The notes beneath the pieces were generated by a model. The model was not told where the DNA came from and searched no databases. It was given only the letters and a program-made list of their open reading frames with translations. Positions 7,200-15,604 of a stretch of DNA of 32,498 nucleotides are shown here, in pieces; the first letter of the stretch is position 1, and each line of letters starts with the position of its first letter. This DNA is from Campylobacteraceae bacterium (GTDB lineage Bacteria; Campylobacterota; Campylobacteria; Campylobacterales; Campylobacteraceae): positions 1 through 32,498 of the forward strand of contig JAISQB010000012.1 of NCBI GenBank assembly GCA_031274495.1. Reading direction: 5' to 3'. The position numbers and the translations under genes were made by a program.

Positions 7200-9374
7200 A
7201 TGTTAAGCCAAGAGCTCAGTCAAGTCTTTAACCGCGCCATAACTTACGCAAAGACACACCGCCACGAATTTTTCACCATAGAGCACGTCTTTTATATACT
7301 TTTGGAAAATGACGATATCAAGGCGCTCTTAAACTCTTTAAATATAAAAAATGACGATATCATCGATATAAAGTACTCTTTGGAGAGTTACTTTGAGATA
7401 AATTACAAAAAGATCCCCCCTGAGGAGAGTTACGAGCCCGTTGAGACCGTAGCCCTCTCCCGCGCGATAGAGCAGATGTTTTTGCATATCAACAAAGCCG
7501 ACAAACAAGAGGCGTCTTTGTACGATATGATCTATTTTCTGTTTGAAGAGAAGAGCTCTTACAGCGTCTATCTGCTTTGCGAAAAAGGGGCTGACAGAGA
7601 GGATCTGTTGGAAGCTATCGTAGAGCGCGCCGACAAAAGCGCACAAGAGGAGAACAGCGAAGTAAGCTTTTGCGTCAATCTTTTAGACCAAGCAAGACGC
7701 GGACTCATAGACCCGTTAGTAGGTCGCGCAGAAGAGCTTAGACGCGTAGAGCAGGTACTCTGCCGCCGCAAGAAAAACAATCCTCTGCTTTTGGGCGAAC
7801 CCGGAGTCGGTAAAACGGCGATAGTGGAAGGTTTGGCGCTCGCGATAAACGAGGGCAGGACGCCGCAGATACTGAAAAACTGCCAACTCTTTACGCTTGA
7901 TGTAGGCTCTTTGCTGGCAGGCACGAAATATAGGGGAGACTTTGAGAAGAGGCTAAAAGATACGATAGAAAAATTAGAGCGCATACCAAACGCGATACTC
8001 TTCATTGACGAGATACACACTATCGTAGGTGCGGGCTCCACAAGCGGCAGCAATATAGACCTCTCAAATCTTTTGAAGCCATCTTTGGCTAACGGCAAAT
8101 TACGATGCATAGGTGCGACCACATATCAAGAGTATAGAAGCAATTTTGATAAAGACAGAGCCTTATCGCGCCGCTTTGCGACGATAGATGTAAAAGAGCC
8201 CGATATCGACGAGAGTTATAGGATACTTTTGGGCTTAAAGAGCGTTTATGAGAAGCACCACGATGTCAAACTCCCCGACACAACGCTGAAAACCGCCGCC
8301 GAACTTGCGAAAAAATATATCAACGACCGCTTTTTACCCGACTCCGCGATAGATTTGATAGACGAAACTTGCGCGTCATTTCACCTCTTAGAAGATAGCA
8401 AAAAAAGCGTCGAAGTGACCGATATCGAAAAGACGCTCTCGCGTATGGCAAATATCCCCAATCCAAGAGCTTCAAGCGATGAGGAGGAGATATTAAAGAC
8501 GCTTGCCTCAAAGCTTAAGGCTAAGATTTTCGGGCAAGACGGCGCGATAGATCTTTTGACGCACGCGATAAAACGCTCCCGCGCAGGACTTGGCAACCCT
8601 ACCTCCCCGATAGGCTCATTTTTATTTGTAGGACCAACAGGCGTGGGCAAAACCGAAGCAGCAAAGCAACTGGCAAACGAGCTTGGCGTGCACTTTGAGA
8701 GATACGATATGAGCGAATATATGGAAAAACACGCCGTCAGCAGACTTATCGGTTCGCCTCCCGGGTATGTGGGATTTGAAGAGGGCGGACAACTTACAAA
8801 TAGCATCAAAAAGCACCCCTACACCGTACTTTTGTTGGATGAGGTCGAAAAGGCGCACGCGGATTTATTAAACATCCTGCTTCAAGTTTTCGACAGCGCT
8901 ATGCTCACAGACAATAGCGGCAAAAAGACCGATTTTCGCAATGTCATCATCATAATGACTTCAAATCTTGGCACAAAAGAGGCGCCGCAGGTGGGCTTTA
9001 CGAAGATAGAAAACGACCAGACGCTTAGAGCCGTAAAAGAGTTTTTCGCTCCCGAATTTAGAAACCGCCTTGATGCGGTTGTGGAGTTTAAGCCTTTGGC
9101 GACGGAGCAGATGGTGAGGATAGTGGAAAAGTTGCTGCGTGAGATTGAGGTGCAAGTGATGGATAAAAATATCAAAATTACAGCCTCACAAAGCGCAAAA
9201 GAGTATCTTGCGACAAAAGGCTTTAGCGCGGCGTTGGGCGCTAGGGAGATGAAGAGGGTCATACAAGAGGAGATAAAAACGCCTCTAACGGATGAGATAC
9301 TCTTCGGCAGACTAAAAAACGGCGGAGAGGTTAAGATAGGTTTCAAAAACAAAAAGTTGGAATTTAGATTTTAG
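7200..9374 (+). CDS. clpA: ClpA, AAA+ unfoldase subunit of ClpAP
   Basis: This is a 724-residue class I Hsp100 protein. An N-domain (1 to about 145) carries the ClpS-binding fold. NBD1 has GEPGVGKT near residue 200 and Walker B LFIDEIHT. NBD2 has GPTGVGKT near residue 478 and Walker B VLLLDEVEKAH. There is no ClpB-type middle domain. A VGF tripeptide near residue 597 (APQVGFTKI) sits where the ClpP-docking IG(F/L) loop is expected, which separates it from ClpB. It unfolds ClpS-delivered substrates and feeds them to ClpP, whose gene is not in the window. SD AGGA precedes the ATG. Confidence 0.95.
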   Translation: MLSQELSQVFNRAITYAKTHRHEFFTIEHVFYILLENDDIKALLNSLNIKNDDIIDIKYSLESYFEINYKKIPPEESYEPVETVALSRAIEQMFLHINKADKQEASLYDMIYFLFEEKSSYSVYLLCEKGADREDLLEAIVERADKSAQEENSEVSFCVNLLDQARRGLIDPLVGRAEELRRVEQVLCRRKKNNPLLLGEPGVGKTAIVEGLALAINEGRTPQILKNCQLFTLDVGSLLAGTKYRGDFEKRLKDTIEKLERIPNAILFIDEIHTIVGAGSTSGSNIDLSNLLKPSLANGKLRCIGATTYQEYRSNFDKDRALSRRFATIDVKEPDIDESYRILLGLKSVYEKHHDVKLPDTTLKTAAELAKKYINDRFLPDSAIDLIDETCASFHLLEDSKKSVEVTDIEKTLSRMANIPNPRASSDEEEILKTLASKLKAKIFGQDGAIDLLTHAIKRSRAGLGNPTSPIGSFLFVGPTGVGKTEAAKQLANELGVHFERYDMSEYMEKHAVSRLIGSPPGYVGFEEGGQLTNSIKKHPYTVLLLDEVEKAHADLLNILLQVFDSAMLTDNSGKKTDFRNVIIIMTSNLGTKEAPQVGFTKIENDQTLRAVKEFFAPEFRNRLDAVVEFKPLATEQMVRIVEKLLREIEVQVMDKNIKITASQSAKEYLATKGFSAALGAREMKRVIQEEIKTPLTDEILFGRLKNGGEVKIGFKNKKLEFRF

Positions 9375-9459
9375 TTCTATAGTGCGGTTAAGTCTTTCTT
9401 TTTTGACAAAATATAGTATTTTAAGAAATATTTAAGCCAAATTGTTAACAAATCTGGAC

Positions 9460-9465
9460 TATAAT
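9460..9465 (+). promoter_or_regulatory. -10 element of the RND efflux operon
   Basis: A perfect TATAAT lies 60 bases before the adaptor-gene ATG, with no strong -35, as expected for Campylobacterota sigma-70 promoters. Transcription would start around 9472, just before the inverted repeat at 9482-9497. Confidence 0.55.
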
Positions 9466-9481
9466 ACACGCTTCGTAAAAA

Positions 9482-9497
9482 TGTAATCTTGATTACA
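9482..9497. promoter_or_regulatory. CmeR-like operator
   Basis: TGTAATCTTGATTACA is a perfect 7-2-7 inverted repeat. From established knowledge, the CmeR operator in front of Campylobacter jejuni cmeABC is a 16-bp repeat of the form TGTAAT(4)ATTACA, and this site has exactly that pattern and length. It lies just downstream of the -10, where a bound TetR-family repressor would block transcription. No cmeR gene is adjacent; clpA is the upstream neighbour. Confidence 0.7.
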
Positions 9498-9524
9498 GTA
9501 ATTTAATACACTTGGAGTTTCACT

Positions 9525-10688
9525 ATGTGCTTGCATAGATTTTTATCACTTAAATACGGCGTTGCCATACTTATTTGTTCACTTTTCATCACGGGCTGCG
9601 ACAAGGGTGGAGCAGGTCAGAATGCCGCTGCGGGCGCACCGCAAATGCCGCCGTTGCCGGTCAATACTTTCACAGTGCAAAAGCGCGATGTACCGGTCAA
9701 TCTGGAGTACCCCGCCAGAATAAAAAGCGTCCAGCAGGTGCAAGTGGTCGCAAGAGTTCCCGGTACTTTGGAGAAAAAGTTTTTTAAAGACGGTTCATTT
9801 GTAAACGAAGGCACTCTTTTATATCAGATAGACCCAGCCAAATATCAAGCCGCTTACGATGTGGCAAGTTCGCAGGTTTTAGTCGCGGAAGCCTCTTTAA
9901 AACAGGCTGAACGCAACTGGCAAAGAAGTGAAAGGCTATATGAAAAAGTTGCCGTCAGCCAAAAAGAGTATGACCAAGCCTTAAGCGCGTTTGAGACGGC
10001 AAAAGCGCAGGTAGAAGCGGCGAAAGCGGCCCAAAGCAGCGCTAAAGTCGATCTTGACTATACACAAGTAAGAGCAACCGCGAGCGGTAGCATCGGACAA
10101 AGCATACAGGATTTGGGAAGTTATGTGGGTACAGCGGCGACAAATGCCGTACTTACCACTATCACGCAGACCAACCCCATATACGCGGAGTTTTCACTGC
10201 CCGATATCGAGCTTTTGAAAAAAAGATATACCTTAGCTCGCGGAAATTGGCAGACTATCACGAGTGCGAAACTGCCCGTGAAGATTTTCACGCCTGCGGG
10301 TGAGCCGTATGATAAGGTGGGCACATTTGACTTTTTGGATAATTTAGTAGACCCCCAAACTGCCACTATCAAAGCCAGAGCTACATTTGACAATAAAGAC
10401 GGCGTCTTGATACCGGGGCTATTTGTGAGAGTCTCCGTAGAGGGGCTTTTGCAAAAAGATATATTCACGATACCTCAAAGGGCGCTTTTGCAGGACCCTA
10501 TGGGCACTTATGTCTATCTCTTTAAGAACGGCAAAGCTGAAAGAACTTATCTAACGGTCGAAAATACGATAGCAAACAGTGAGATTATCATACAAAAGGG
10601 GTTAAGCGAGGGTGACGAGGTGATACTTGACAACCTCACCAAGTTAAAACACGGTGATGCCGTAACAGCTATCCCAAAGGCTAAATAA
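9525..10688 (+). CDS. cmeA: RND efflux periplasmic adaptor lipoprotein (CmeA/AcrA family)
   Basis: The 387-residue membrane fusion protein has lipobox ITGC in the first 30 residues. The order is the beta-barrel/lipoyl half-motif (VQVVARVPGTLEKKFFKDG), a coiled-coil hairpin rich in Ala/Gln (about residues 105-175), the second lipoyl half (YTQVRATASGSIGQ) and a membrane-proximal domain. It links the inner-membrane pump to the outer-membrane channel. The stop overlaps the pump gene start (TAATG). A GGAG lies upstream of the ATG. The symbol is by family and operator; orthology to C. jejuni CmeA is likely but not proven. Confidence 0.88.
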   Translation: MCLHRFLSLKYGVAILICSLFITGCDKGGAGQNAAAGAPQMPPLPVNTFTVQKRDVPVNLEYPARIKSVQQVQVVARVPGTLEKKFFKDGSFVNEGTLLYQIDPAKYQAAYDVASSQVLVAEASLKQAERNWQRSERLYEKVAVSQKEYDQALSAFETAKAQVEAAKAAQSSAKVDLDYTQVRATASGSIGQSIQDLGSYVGTAATNAVLTTITQTNPIYAEFSLPDIELLKKRYTLARGNWQTITSAKLPVKIFTPAGEPYDKVGTFDFLDNLVDPQTATIKARATFDNKDGVLIPGLFVRVSVEGLLQKDIFTIPQRALLQDPMGTYVYLFKNGKAERTYLTVENTIANSEIIIQKGLSEGDEVILDNLTKLKHGDAVTAIPKAK

Positions 10689-13600
10689 TGTTTTCAAAGT
10701 TTTTTATATACAGACCTATTTTCGCGACTGTACTATCTATAGTAGTGCTTATCGCGGGCGTTGTCTCTATCAACTCTTTGGGAGTGGAGGAGTATCCGCA
10801 AGTTACTCCGCCGCAAGTTATGGTAATGACAAGTTACACAGGTGCGAGCGCTGAGACTATCGCCAACACCGTAGCCTCTCCGTTGGAACAGCAGATAAAC
10901 GGCGTGGAAAATATGATGTACATAACATCCACATCATCCTCAAGCGGCACTATGTCGATGAATATATTTTTCAAGATCGGCACAGATCCCGACCAAGCTA
11001 CCATCAATGTCAATAACCGCGTTCAGCAGGTATTGCGCCTCTTGCCGGCGGAAGTTCAGGCAAACGGCGTTATGGTGATAAAGCGCTCTTCTACTATACT
11101 GAATCTGGTCGCTTTGTATTCGGATAACAATACATACGACCCGGGATTTATGGCAAACTACGCGCTTATAAATATTATAGATAACTTAAAGCGCGTCAAA
11201 GGCGTGGGTGACGCGGCGCTCTTTAGCAGACAAAACTACTCTATCCGTATCTGGATAAAGCCCGATATGCTCTCAAAATACAACCTCTCCCCGACAGATA
11301 TTTTAGCGGCTATCAGAGAGCAAAACAGCCAATTTGCCCCGGGTAAGTTTAACCAATCGCCCAATAAAGGCAACGAAGCTTTCACATACTCCATCACAAC
11401 TGACGGACGATTTACCAATGTAGAAGAGTTCAAAGATATCATACTTTTCACAAACGCCGACGGCTCGACTTTGAGGCTAAAAGATGTGGCTAATGTAGAG
11501 CTTGGTATCGAGTCTTACGATGCGCACGGCAAACTAAACGGACGCGACGCTGTCGCGATAGGCGTCTTTTTGCAATCAGGTGCGAACGCTCTTGAGACTG
11601 CCGAAGCTGTCAATAAAGCGCTTGAGGATTTGGCAAAAGAGTTCCCCGAAGGGCTAAAATACAATATCCCTTACGACACGACTAAATTTATCAAGATTTC
11701 CGTAGACGAAGTTACAAAGACTTTTATCGAAGCTCTGGCTCTTGTTATGCTTATCATATATATGTTTTTGGGCAACATCAGAGCGACCATCATCCCGATG
11801 CTGGCAGTCCCCGTCTCCATCATCGGCACATTTGCCGGTATGTACGCGTTTGGATTTTCTATCAACCTCTTGACGCTGTTTGGTCTGGTGCTTGCTATCG
11901 GTATCGTCGTGGATGATGCGATCATCGTTATAGAAAATATCGAAAGGATCATACACTCTCACCCCAAGATATCGGTCAAAGATGCCGCTGTGCAGGCTAT
12001 GGAAGAGGTGACGGGTCCTGTTGTGGCTATCGTTTTGATACTCTGCGCCGTCTTTATTCCCGTTTCGTTTATGGGCGGTTTTACGGGCGAGATATATAAG
12101 CAATTCGCCATTACGATAGTCATATCGGTCGTCATTTCAGGCATCGTAGCACTTACGCTCACACCTGCTCTTTGTTCTGTATTTTTATCCAAACACCCGC
12201 CAAAACCGTTCTGGATAGTGAGAAAATTCAACGAATTTTTCGACTGGTCTACGGGCGTATTTACCGAGGGTGTAAAATTGACGCTAAGATACGGACTTGT
12301 GGCGATTTTGTGCTTTGGCGTGATGATAGGCTTTATGGTTAAACTATTTCAAGTAGTTCCAAGTGAGCTTGTTCCTGCAGAAGATAAGGGTATGCTGATG
12401 GTTATGATGCAGCTGCCGCCTGCCTCTTCGCTTGATAGAACGCTTGCGGCGACGGATAAGTTTAACGCTATGGCAAGTTCGATGGACGAGATAAAACAGG
12501 TGACTACTATCTCTGGTCTTGATTTGGCTACATTCGGACTAAAGACAAGCTCCGCCGTTGGGTTTATAGAGCTGAAAGATTGGAGCGAACGTAAAGACGC
12601 CAACCAGACCTCTTTTGCTTTGGCGAACAGACTAAACGGTATGTTCTTTTTCGGTATGCCCGAAGCCACAGTCTACACGCTGAACCCACCCGCGATAATG
12701 GGACTTAGTATGTCGGGCGGATTTGAAATGTTTGTGCAGGATAAGACGGGCAGCAGCCTCAATAACCTAAAATCTTATGTAGATAGGATAGTAGATGAAG
12801 CTACGAAGACGGGTAGATTGACAAATGTGCGCACGACTTTTGACAACAACTTCCCGCAGTTCAAAGTGGAGATAGACAAAGAGAAAGCCAAAGCTTACAA
12901 TGTCGCGATAAACGACGCTTTTGCAGTTATGCAGTCTACATTTGGGGCATATTATGTGAACGATTTTGACCTATACGGCAGGTCGTACCGCGTCAATATG
13001 CAAGCCGAGCAGCAGTACAGACAAAAGCCCGAAGATGCCGGCAATGTCTTCGTACGCTCCCGCGGCGGCGATTTGATACCTTTAAGTTCGCTTTTGACAT
13101 TTCAAAAGATAGTGGGTCCCGACACCGTGGATAGATACAATGTCTTCCCTGCGGCAAAAATCACAGGCGAGCCCGCTGTCGGATACACCTCCGGAGACTC
13201 TTTAAATACGATAGAAGAGATAGCCAAAAGCATACTTCCAGAGGGCTACGATATCGGCTGGATCGGCACATCTTATCAAGAAAAAGAGATGGAGGGGACG
13301 GGAGCTAAGGCTTTTATATTCGGTATTATATTTATATTCCTTATCCTCGCCGCGCAGTATGAGAGATGGTTGATGCCGCTGGCGGTCGTCACAGCCGTGC
13401 CGTTTGCGGTATTTGGCTCTATACTTGCCGTGTGGTTAAGGGGCATAAGCAATGATATATATTTCCAGATAGGTCTTTTGGTGCTCATCGGACTTTCGGC
13501 GAAAAACGCTATACTTATAGTCGAATTTGCGATGCTCGCCCAAGAGCGCGGTAAGAGTATATTTGACGCGACCATAGAGGCGGCGAAGCTTCGCTTTAGA

Positions 13601-13852
13601 CCGATCGTTATGACCTCTTTGGCATTTACTTTGGGAGTTATACCGCTTGTAGTAAGCTCAGGTGCGGGAGCTGCGAGCCGCCACGCCATAGGTACGGGCG
13701 TCATCGGCGGTATGATAGCATCCACCACTATAGCGATATTTTTCGTGCCTCTGTTTTACAGCTGGCTTGCTAAATTAAATGAGAGATTTCTCGCTAAAAA
13801 AGAGAAATTTGAAAAAAAATCAGAAAGAAGGAGCGAAAAAGATGGGCAATAA
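10688..13852 (+). CDS. cmeB: RND multidrug efflux pump, HAE1 family (CmeB/AcrB)
   Basis: The 1054-residue inner-membrane transporter has the normal HAE1 length: TM1, a large porter loop, TM2-6, a second loop and TM8-12. The proton-relay residues are present: Asp409-Asp410 in GIVVDDAIIVIENIER (TM4) and Lys939 in SAKNAILIVEFA (TM10), matching E. coli AcrB D407/D408/K940. GVEEYPQVTPPQV after TM1 is also typical. It exports drugs, bile salts and other amphiphiles by proton antiport as a trimer with the adaptor and the channel. The last 11 bases overlap the channel gene. Confidence 0.93.
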   Translation: MFSKFFIYRPIFATVLSIVVLIAGVVSINSLGVEEYPQVTPPQVMVMTSYTGASAETIANTVASPLEQQINGVENMMYITSTSSSSGTMSMNIFFKIGTDPDQATINVNNRVQQVLRLLPAEVQANGVMVIKRSSTILNLVALYSDNNTYDPGFMANYALINIIDNLKRVKGVGDAALFSRQNYSIRIWIKPDMLSKYNLSPTDILAAIREQNSQFAPGKFNQSPNKGNEAFTYSITTDGRFTNVEEFKDIILFTNADGSTLRLKDVANVELGIESYDAHGKLNGRDAVAIGVFLQSGANALETAEAVNKALEDLAKEFPEGLKYNIPYDTTKFIKISVDEVTKTFIEALALVMLIIYMFLGNIRATIIPMLAVPVSIIGTFAGMYAFGFSINLLTLFGLVLAIGIVVDDAIIVIENIERIIHSHPKISVKDAAVQAMEEVTGPVVAIVLILCAVFIPVSFMGGFTGEIYKQFAITIVISVVISGIVALTLTPALCSVFLSKHPPKPFWIVRKFNEFFDWSTGVFTEGVKLTLRYGLVAILCFGVMIGFMVKLFQVVPSELVPAEDKGMLMVMMQLPPASSLDRTLAATDKFNAMASSMDEIKQVTTISGLDLATFGLKTSSAVGFIELKDWSERKDANQTSFALANRLNGMFFFGMPEATVYTLNPPAIMGLSMSGGFEMFVQDKTGSSLNNLKSYVDRIVDEATKTGRLTNVRTTFDNNFPQFKVEIDKEKAKAYNVAINDAFAVMQSTFGAYYVNDFDLYGRSYRVNMQAEQQYRQKPEDAGNVFVRSRGGDLIPLSSLLTFQKIVGPDTVDRYNVFPAAKITGEPAVGYTSGDSLNTIEEIAKSILPEGYDIGWIGTSYQEKEMEGTGAKAFIFGIIFIFLILAAQYERWLMPLAVVTAVPFAVFGSILAVWLRGISNDIYFQIGLLVLIGLSAKNAILIVEFAMLAQERGKSIFDATIEAAKLRFRPIVMTSLAFTLGVIPLVVSSGAGAASRHAIGTGVIGGMIASTTIAIFFVPLFYSWLAKLNERFLAKKEKFEKKSERRSEKDGQ

Positions 13853-15245
13853 AATTATCTCTTTAACGCTTTTGACGCTTTTGCTTGGTGGCTGCACGTT
13901 ATCTCCCAAACTCGACATCAGACCTGTCGAAATCAAAGAGATAAAAGCGTTGGGCTTTAATACGACCGATAAAAATTCGACCATCAGCCAAGAGTGGTGG
14001 AGAGAGTATCGCGACCCGGTGTTAAACTCCCTTGTAAGCGAAGCTTTGCAAAACAACAAAGATATCGAACTGGCACTTTTAAATATCTCCCTCTCAAGAG
14101 CCTCTTTAGCTCTTAGAGAGGCTGATAAATATCCGTCACTGTCGGCAAGCGGCGGCGCGTCAAGAACGGAAACAAGTAAAGAGACTTACACTTCAGGTGG
14201 CAGGAGCACGACTTTTAACGACTTCTCTTTAAGTGCGATTTTGAATTATGAGGTGGATTTGTGGGGCAGGGTGCGCGCTTCAAATGAAGCTGCAAAAGCG
14301 GCACTCCTTAGCTCCAAAGCCAGCGCGGACGCCGTTAAACTCTCGCTGACAAGCGCCGTTGTGGATAGTTATTTCGCGCTTGTGTCACTAAAAGAGCAGC
14401 TTGCCATCACGCAAAATGCTATTAAGACGCGTGAAAAGACACTTGCGTTGACAAAGATACGATTTGAAGAGGGTGCCGATAGAGAAAGCACGATGGTACA
14501 ACAACAGTCCCTCCTCACATCCGCGAAAATCACAAAAGTTAATATAGAGCAGCAAATAGCGCTTGCAAGCAGTGCACTGGGTATCCTCTTGGGGCGCGAT
14601 GTGAGCGGATTACTTGCCGATAAAAGCATCAAACTTGCCGCTTTACCAAAAGATATAGTAGTACCAAGCGATATACCCTCAAGTATACTCGCAAACCGCC
14701 CCGATGTTGAGGCGAGTTATCAACAGCTTGTCTCTTCAAATGAGCTCATAGGCGCGGCGCGCGCGGCATATTTTCCAAGTCTTAGTCTTTCAGGACTGTT
14801 TGGATTTGGCAGCGCTGATGTGGGCGATTTGCTTAAAACTACTGCCGGAACTTGGAATATGGGGGCTAATTTAGTAGCACCGTTGATTGATTTTGGCAGA
14901 ACAAGAGCCAATGTGGATGTGGCTTTAATCCAAAAAGATATCAATGTGGTAAATTATGAAAAGACAGTCTTAAACGCGTTTGGTGAAGTATATAACGCTC
15001 TATCTTCGCGCAAACTTTTAGGACAAAATCACAAAAACGCCCTTGAATACGAACGTGCGATAGCAAGAACGCTGGAACTTGTACGATACGAATATGACGC
15101 CGGAAATGTGGACTTTTTATCCGTACTCGACGCGGAACGCTCGCTTTTGAGTGCGCAATTAGCAAGAGTGCAGACGCACCAGTCACTACTTAGCAGCGGA
15201 GTATCCCTATTTAAAGCCCTCGGCGGCGGTTGGCGCAAAAACTGA
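13842..15245 (+). CDS. cmeC: RND outer-membrane channel lipoprotein (CmeC/OprM, NodT family)
   Basis: The product has 467 residues from the ATG at 13842. AAGGAG lies eight bases before it, and the lipoprotein signal MGNKIISLTLLTLLLGGC starts there, whereas the track's 13779 start adds a charged, non-secretory leader. Two OEP repeats follow, with characteristic stretches such as DLWGRVRASNEAAKAA and later APLIDFGRTRANVDVA. It forms the trimeric TolC-like outer-membrane tunnel of the pump. It closes the operon and a long hairpin follows the stop. Confidence 0.92.
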   Translation: MGNKIISLTLLTLLLGGCTLSPKLDIRPVEIKEIKALGFNTTDKNSTISQEWWREYRDPVLNSLVSEALQNNKDIELALLNISLSRASLALREADKYPSLSASGGASRTETSKETYTSGGRSTTFNDFSLSAILNYEVDLWGRVRASNEAAKAALLSSKASADAVKLSLTSAVVDSYFALVSLKEQLAITQNAIKTREKTLALTKIRFEEGADRESTMVQQQSLLTSAKITKVNIEQQIALASSALGILLGRDVSGLLADKSIKLAALPKDIVVPSDIPSSILANRPDVEASYQQLVSSNELIGAARAAYFPSLSLSGLFGFGSADVGDLLKTTAGTWNMGANLVAPLIDFGRTRANVDVALIQKDINVVNYEKTVLNAFGEVYNALSSRKLLGQNHKNALEYERAIARTLELVRYEYDAGNVDFLSVLDAERSLLSAQLARVQTHQSLLSSGVSLFKALGGGWRKN

Positions 15246-15252
15246 TTTTACG

Positions 15253-15289
15253 GAAGTTTTTATGAGAGAAAAACTCTTATAAAAACTTC
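15253..15289 (+). terminator. Terminator of the RND operon
   Basis: A 16-bp stem (GAAGTTTTTATGAGAG with CTCTTATAAAAACTTC, one G-U pair) closes a five-base A loop, seven bases after the channel-gene stop, and is followed by TTAGTTTGATT. Confidence 0.75.
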
Positions 15290-15433
15290 TTAGTTTGATT
15301 GTCTGCTGCCTCTATCTATATTAATCACCTCCTTTTTATTTTCGCGAGCAAAGCCTTCAAAAACAACTTTTACATTTTTCGAGGAAATACTTTGCTTTTT
15401 TGATTTCCAACACCCCTTCGCTATTAGCGCACT
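15290..15433 (-). other. Startless open frame, possible gene remnant
   Basis: Between the RND terminator and the lipoprotein promoter, the minus strand has a 47-codon open frame with no usable start. It ends in a composed-looking peptide (KVVFEGFARENKKEVINI, then DRGSRQSN). A strong AAGGAGGTGAT sits inside it. I do not recognise it. It could be the tail of a lost gene or a chance frame; codon composition looks better than random AT-rich spacer. Confidence 0.22.
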
Positions 15434-15542
15434 TTACATTATAGTTTCGTGTCTGTATGTGTAGAAAAAGGGATACTACTAAACCCTATAAATACAAAAA
15501 ATAATCAAAAGATTTACTTAAGAAAATATATTTTATATTATT

Positions 15543-15548
15543 TATGAT
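15543..15548 (+). promoter_or_regulatory. Possible -10 of the repeat lipoprotein gene
   Basis: TATGAT(AAAAT) lies about 57 bases before the start codon, in very AT-rich DNA typical of Campylobacterota promoters. An 8-bp inverted repeat, GATAAAAT with ATTTTATC, surrounds the presumed start of transcription and could be an operator. Confidence 0.33.
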
Positions 15549-15604
15549 AAAATGGCGTAATTTATCTTTTCCATAAATATTTTATCAATACATGGAGGTC
15601 AAGT

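Noticed and set aside
11654-12103. 149-residue minus-strand ORF and other long shadows opposite cmeB, clpA, cmeC and cca
   Set aside because: They lie fully antisense to genes with clear motifs, have low-complexity or His/Asp-rich composition and no SD; they reflect codon bias of the real genes.
15324-15336. ATCACCTCCTTT resembling the 3' end of 16S rRNA
   Set aside because: Only about a dozen bases match, no rRNA sequence precedes it, and it is simply the complement of a strong Shine-Dalgarno-like string.
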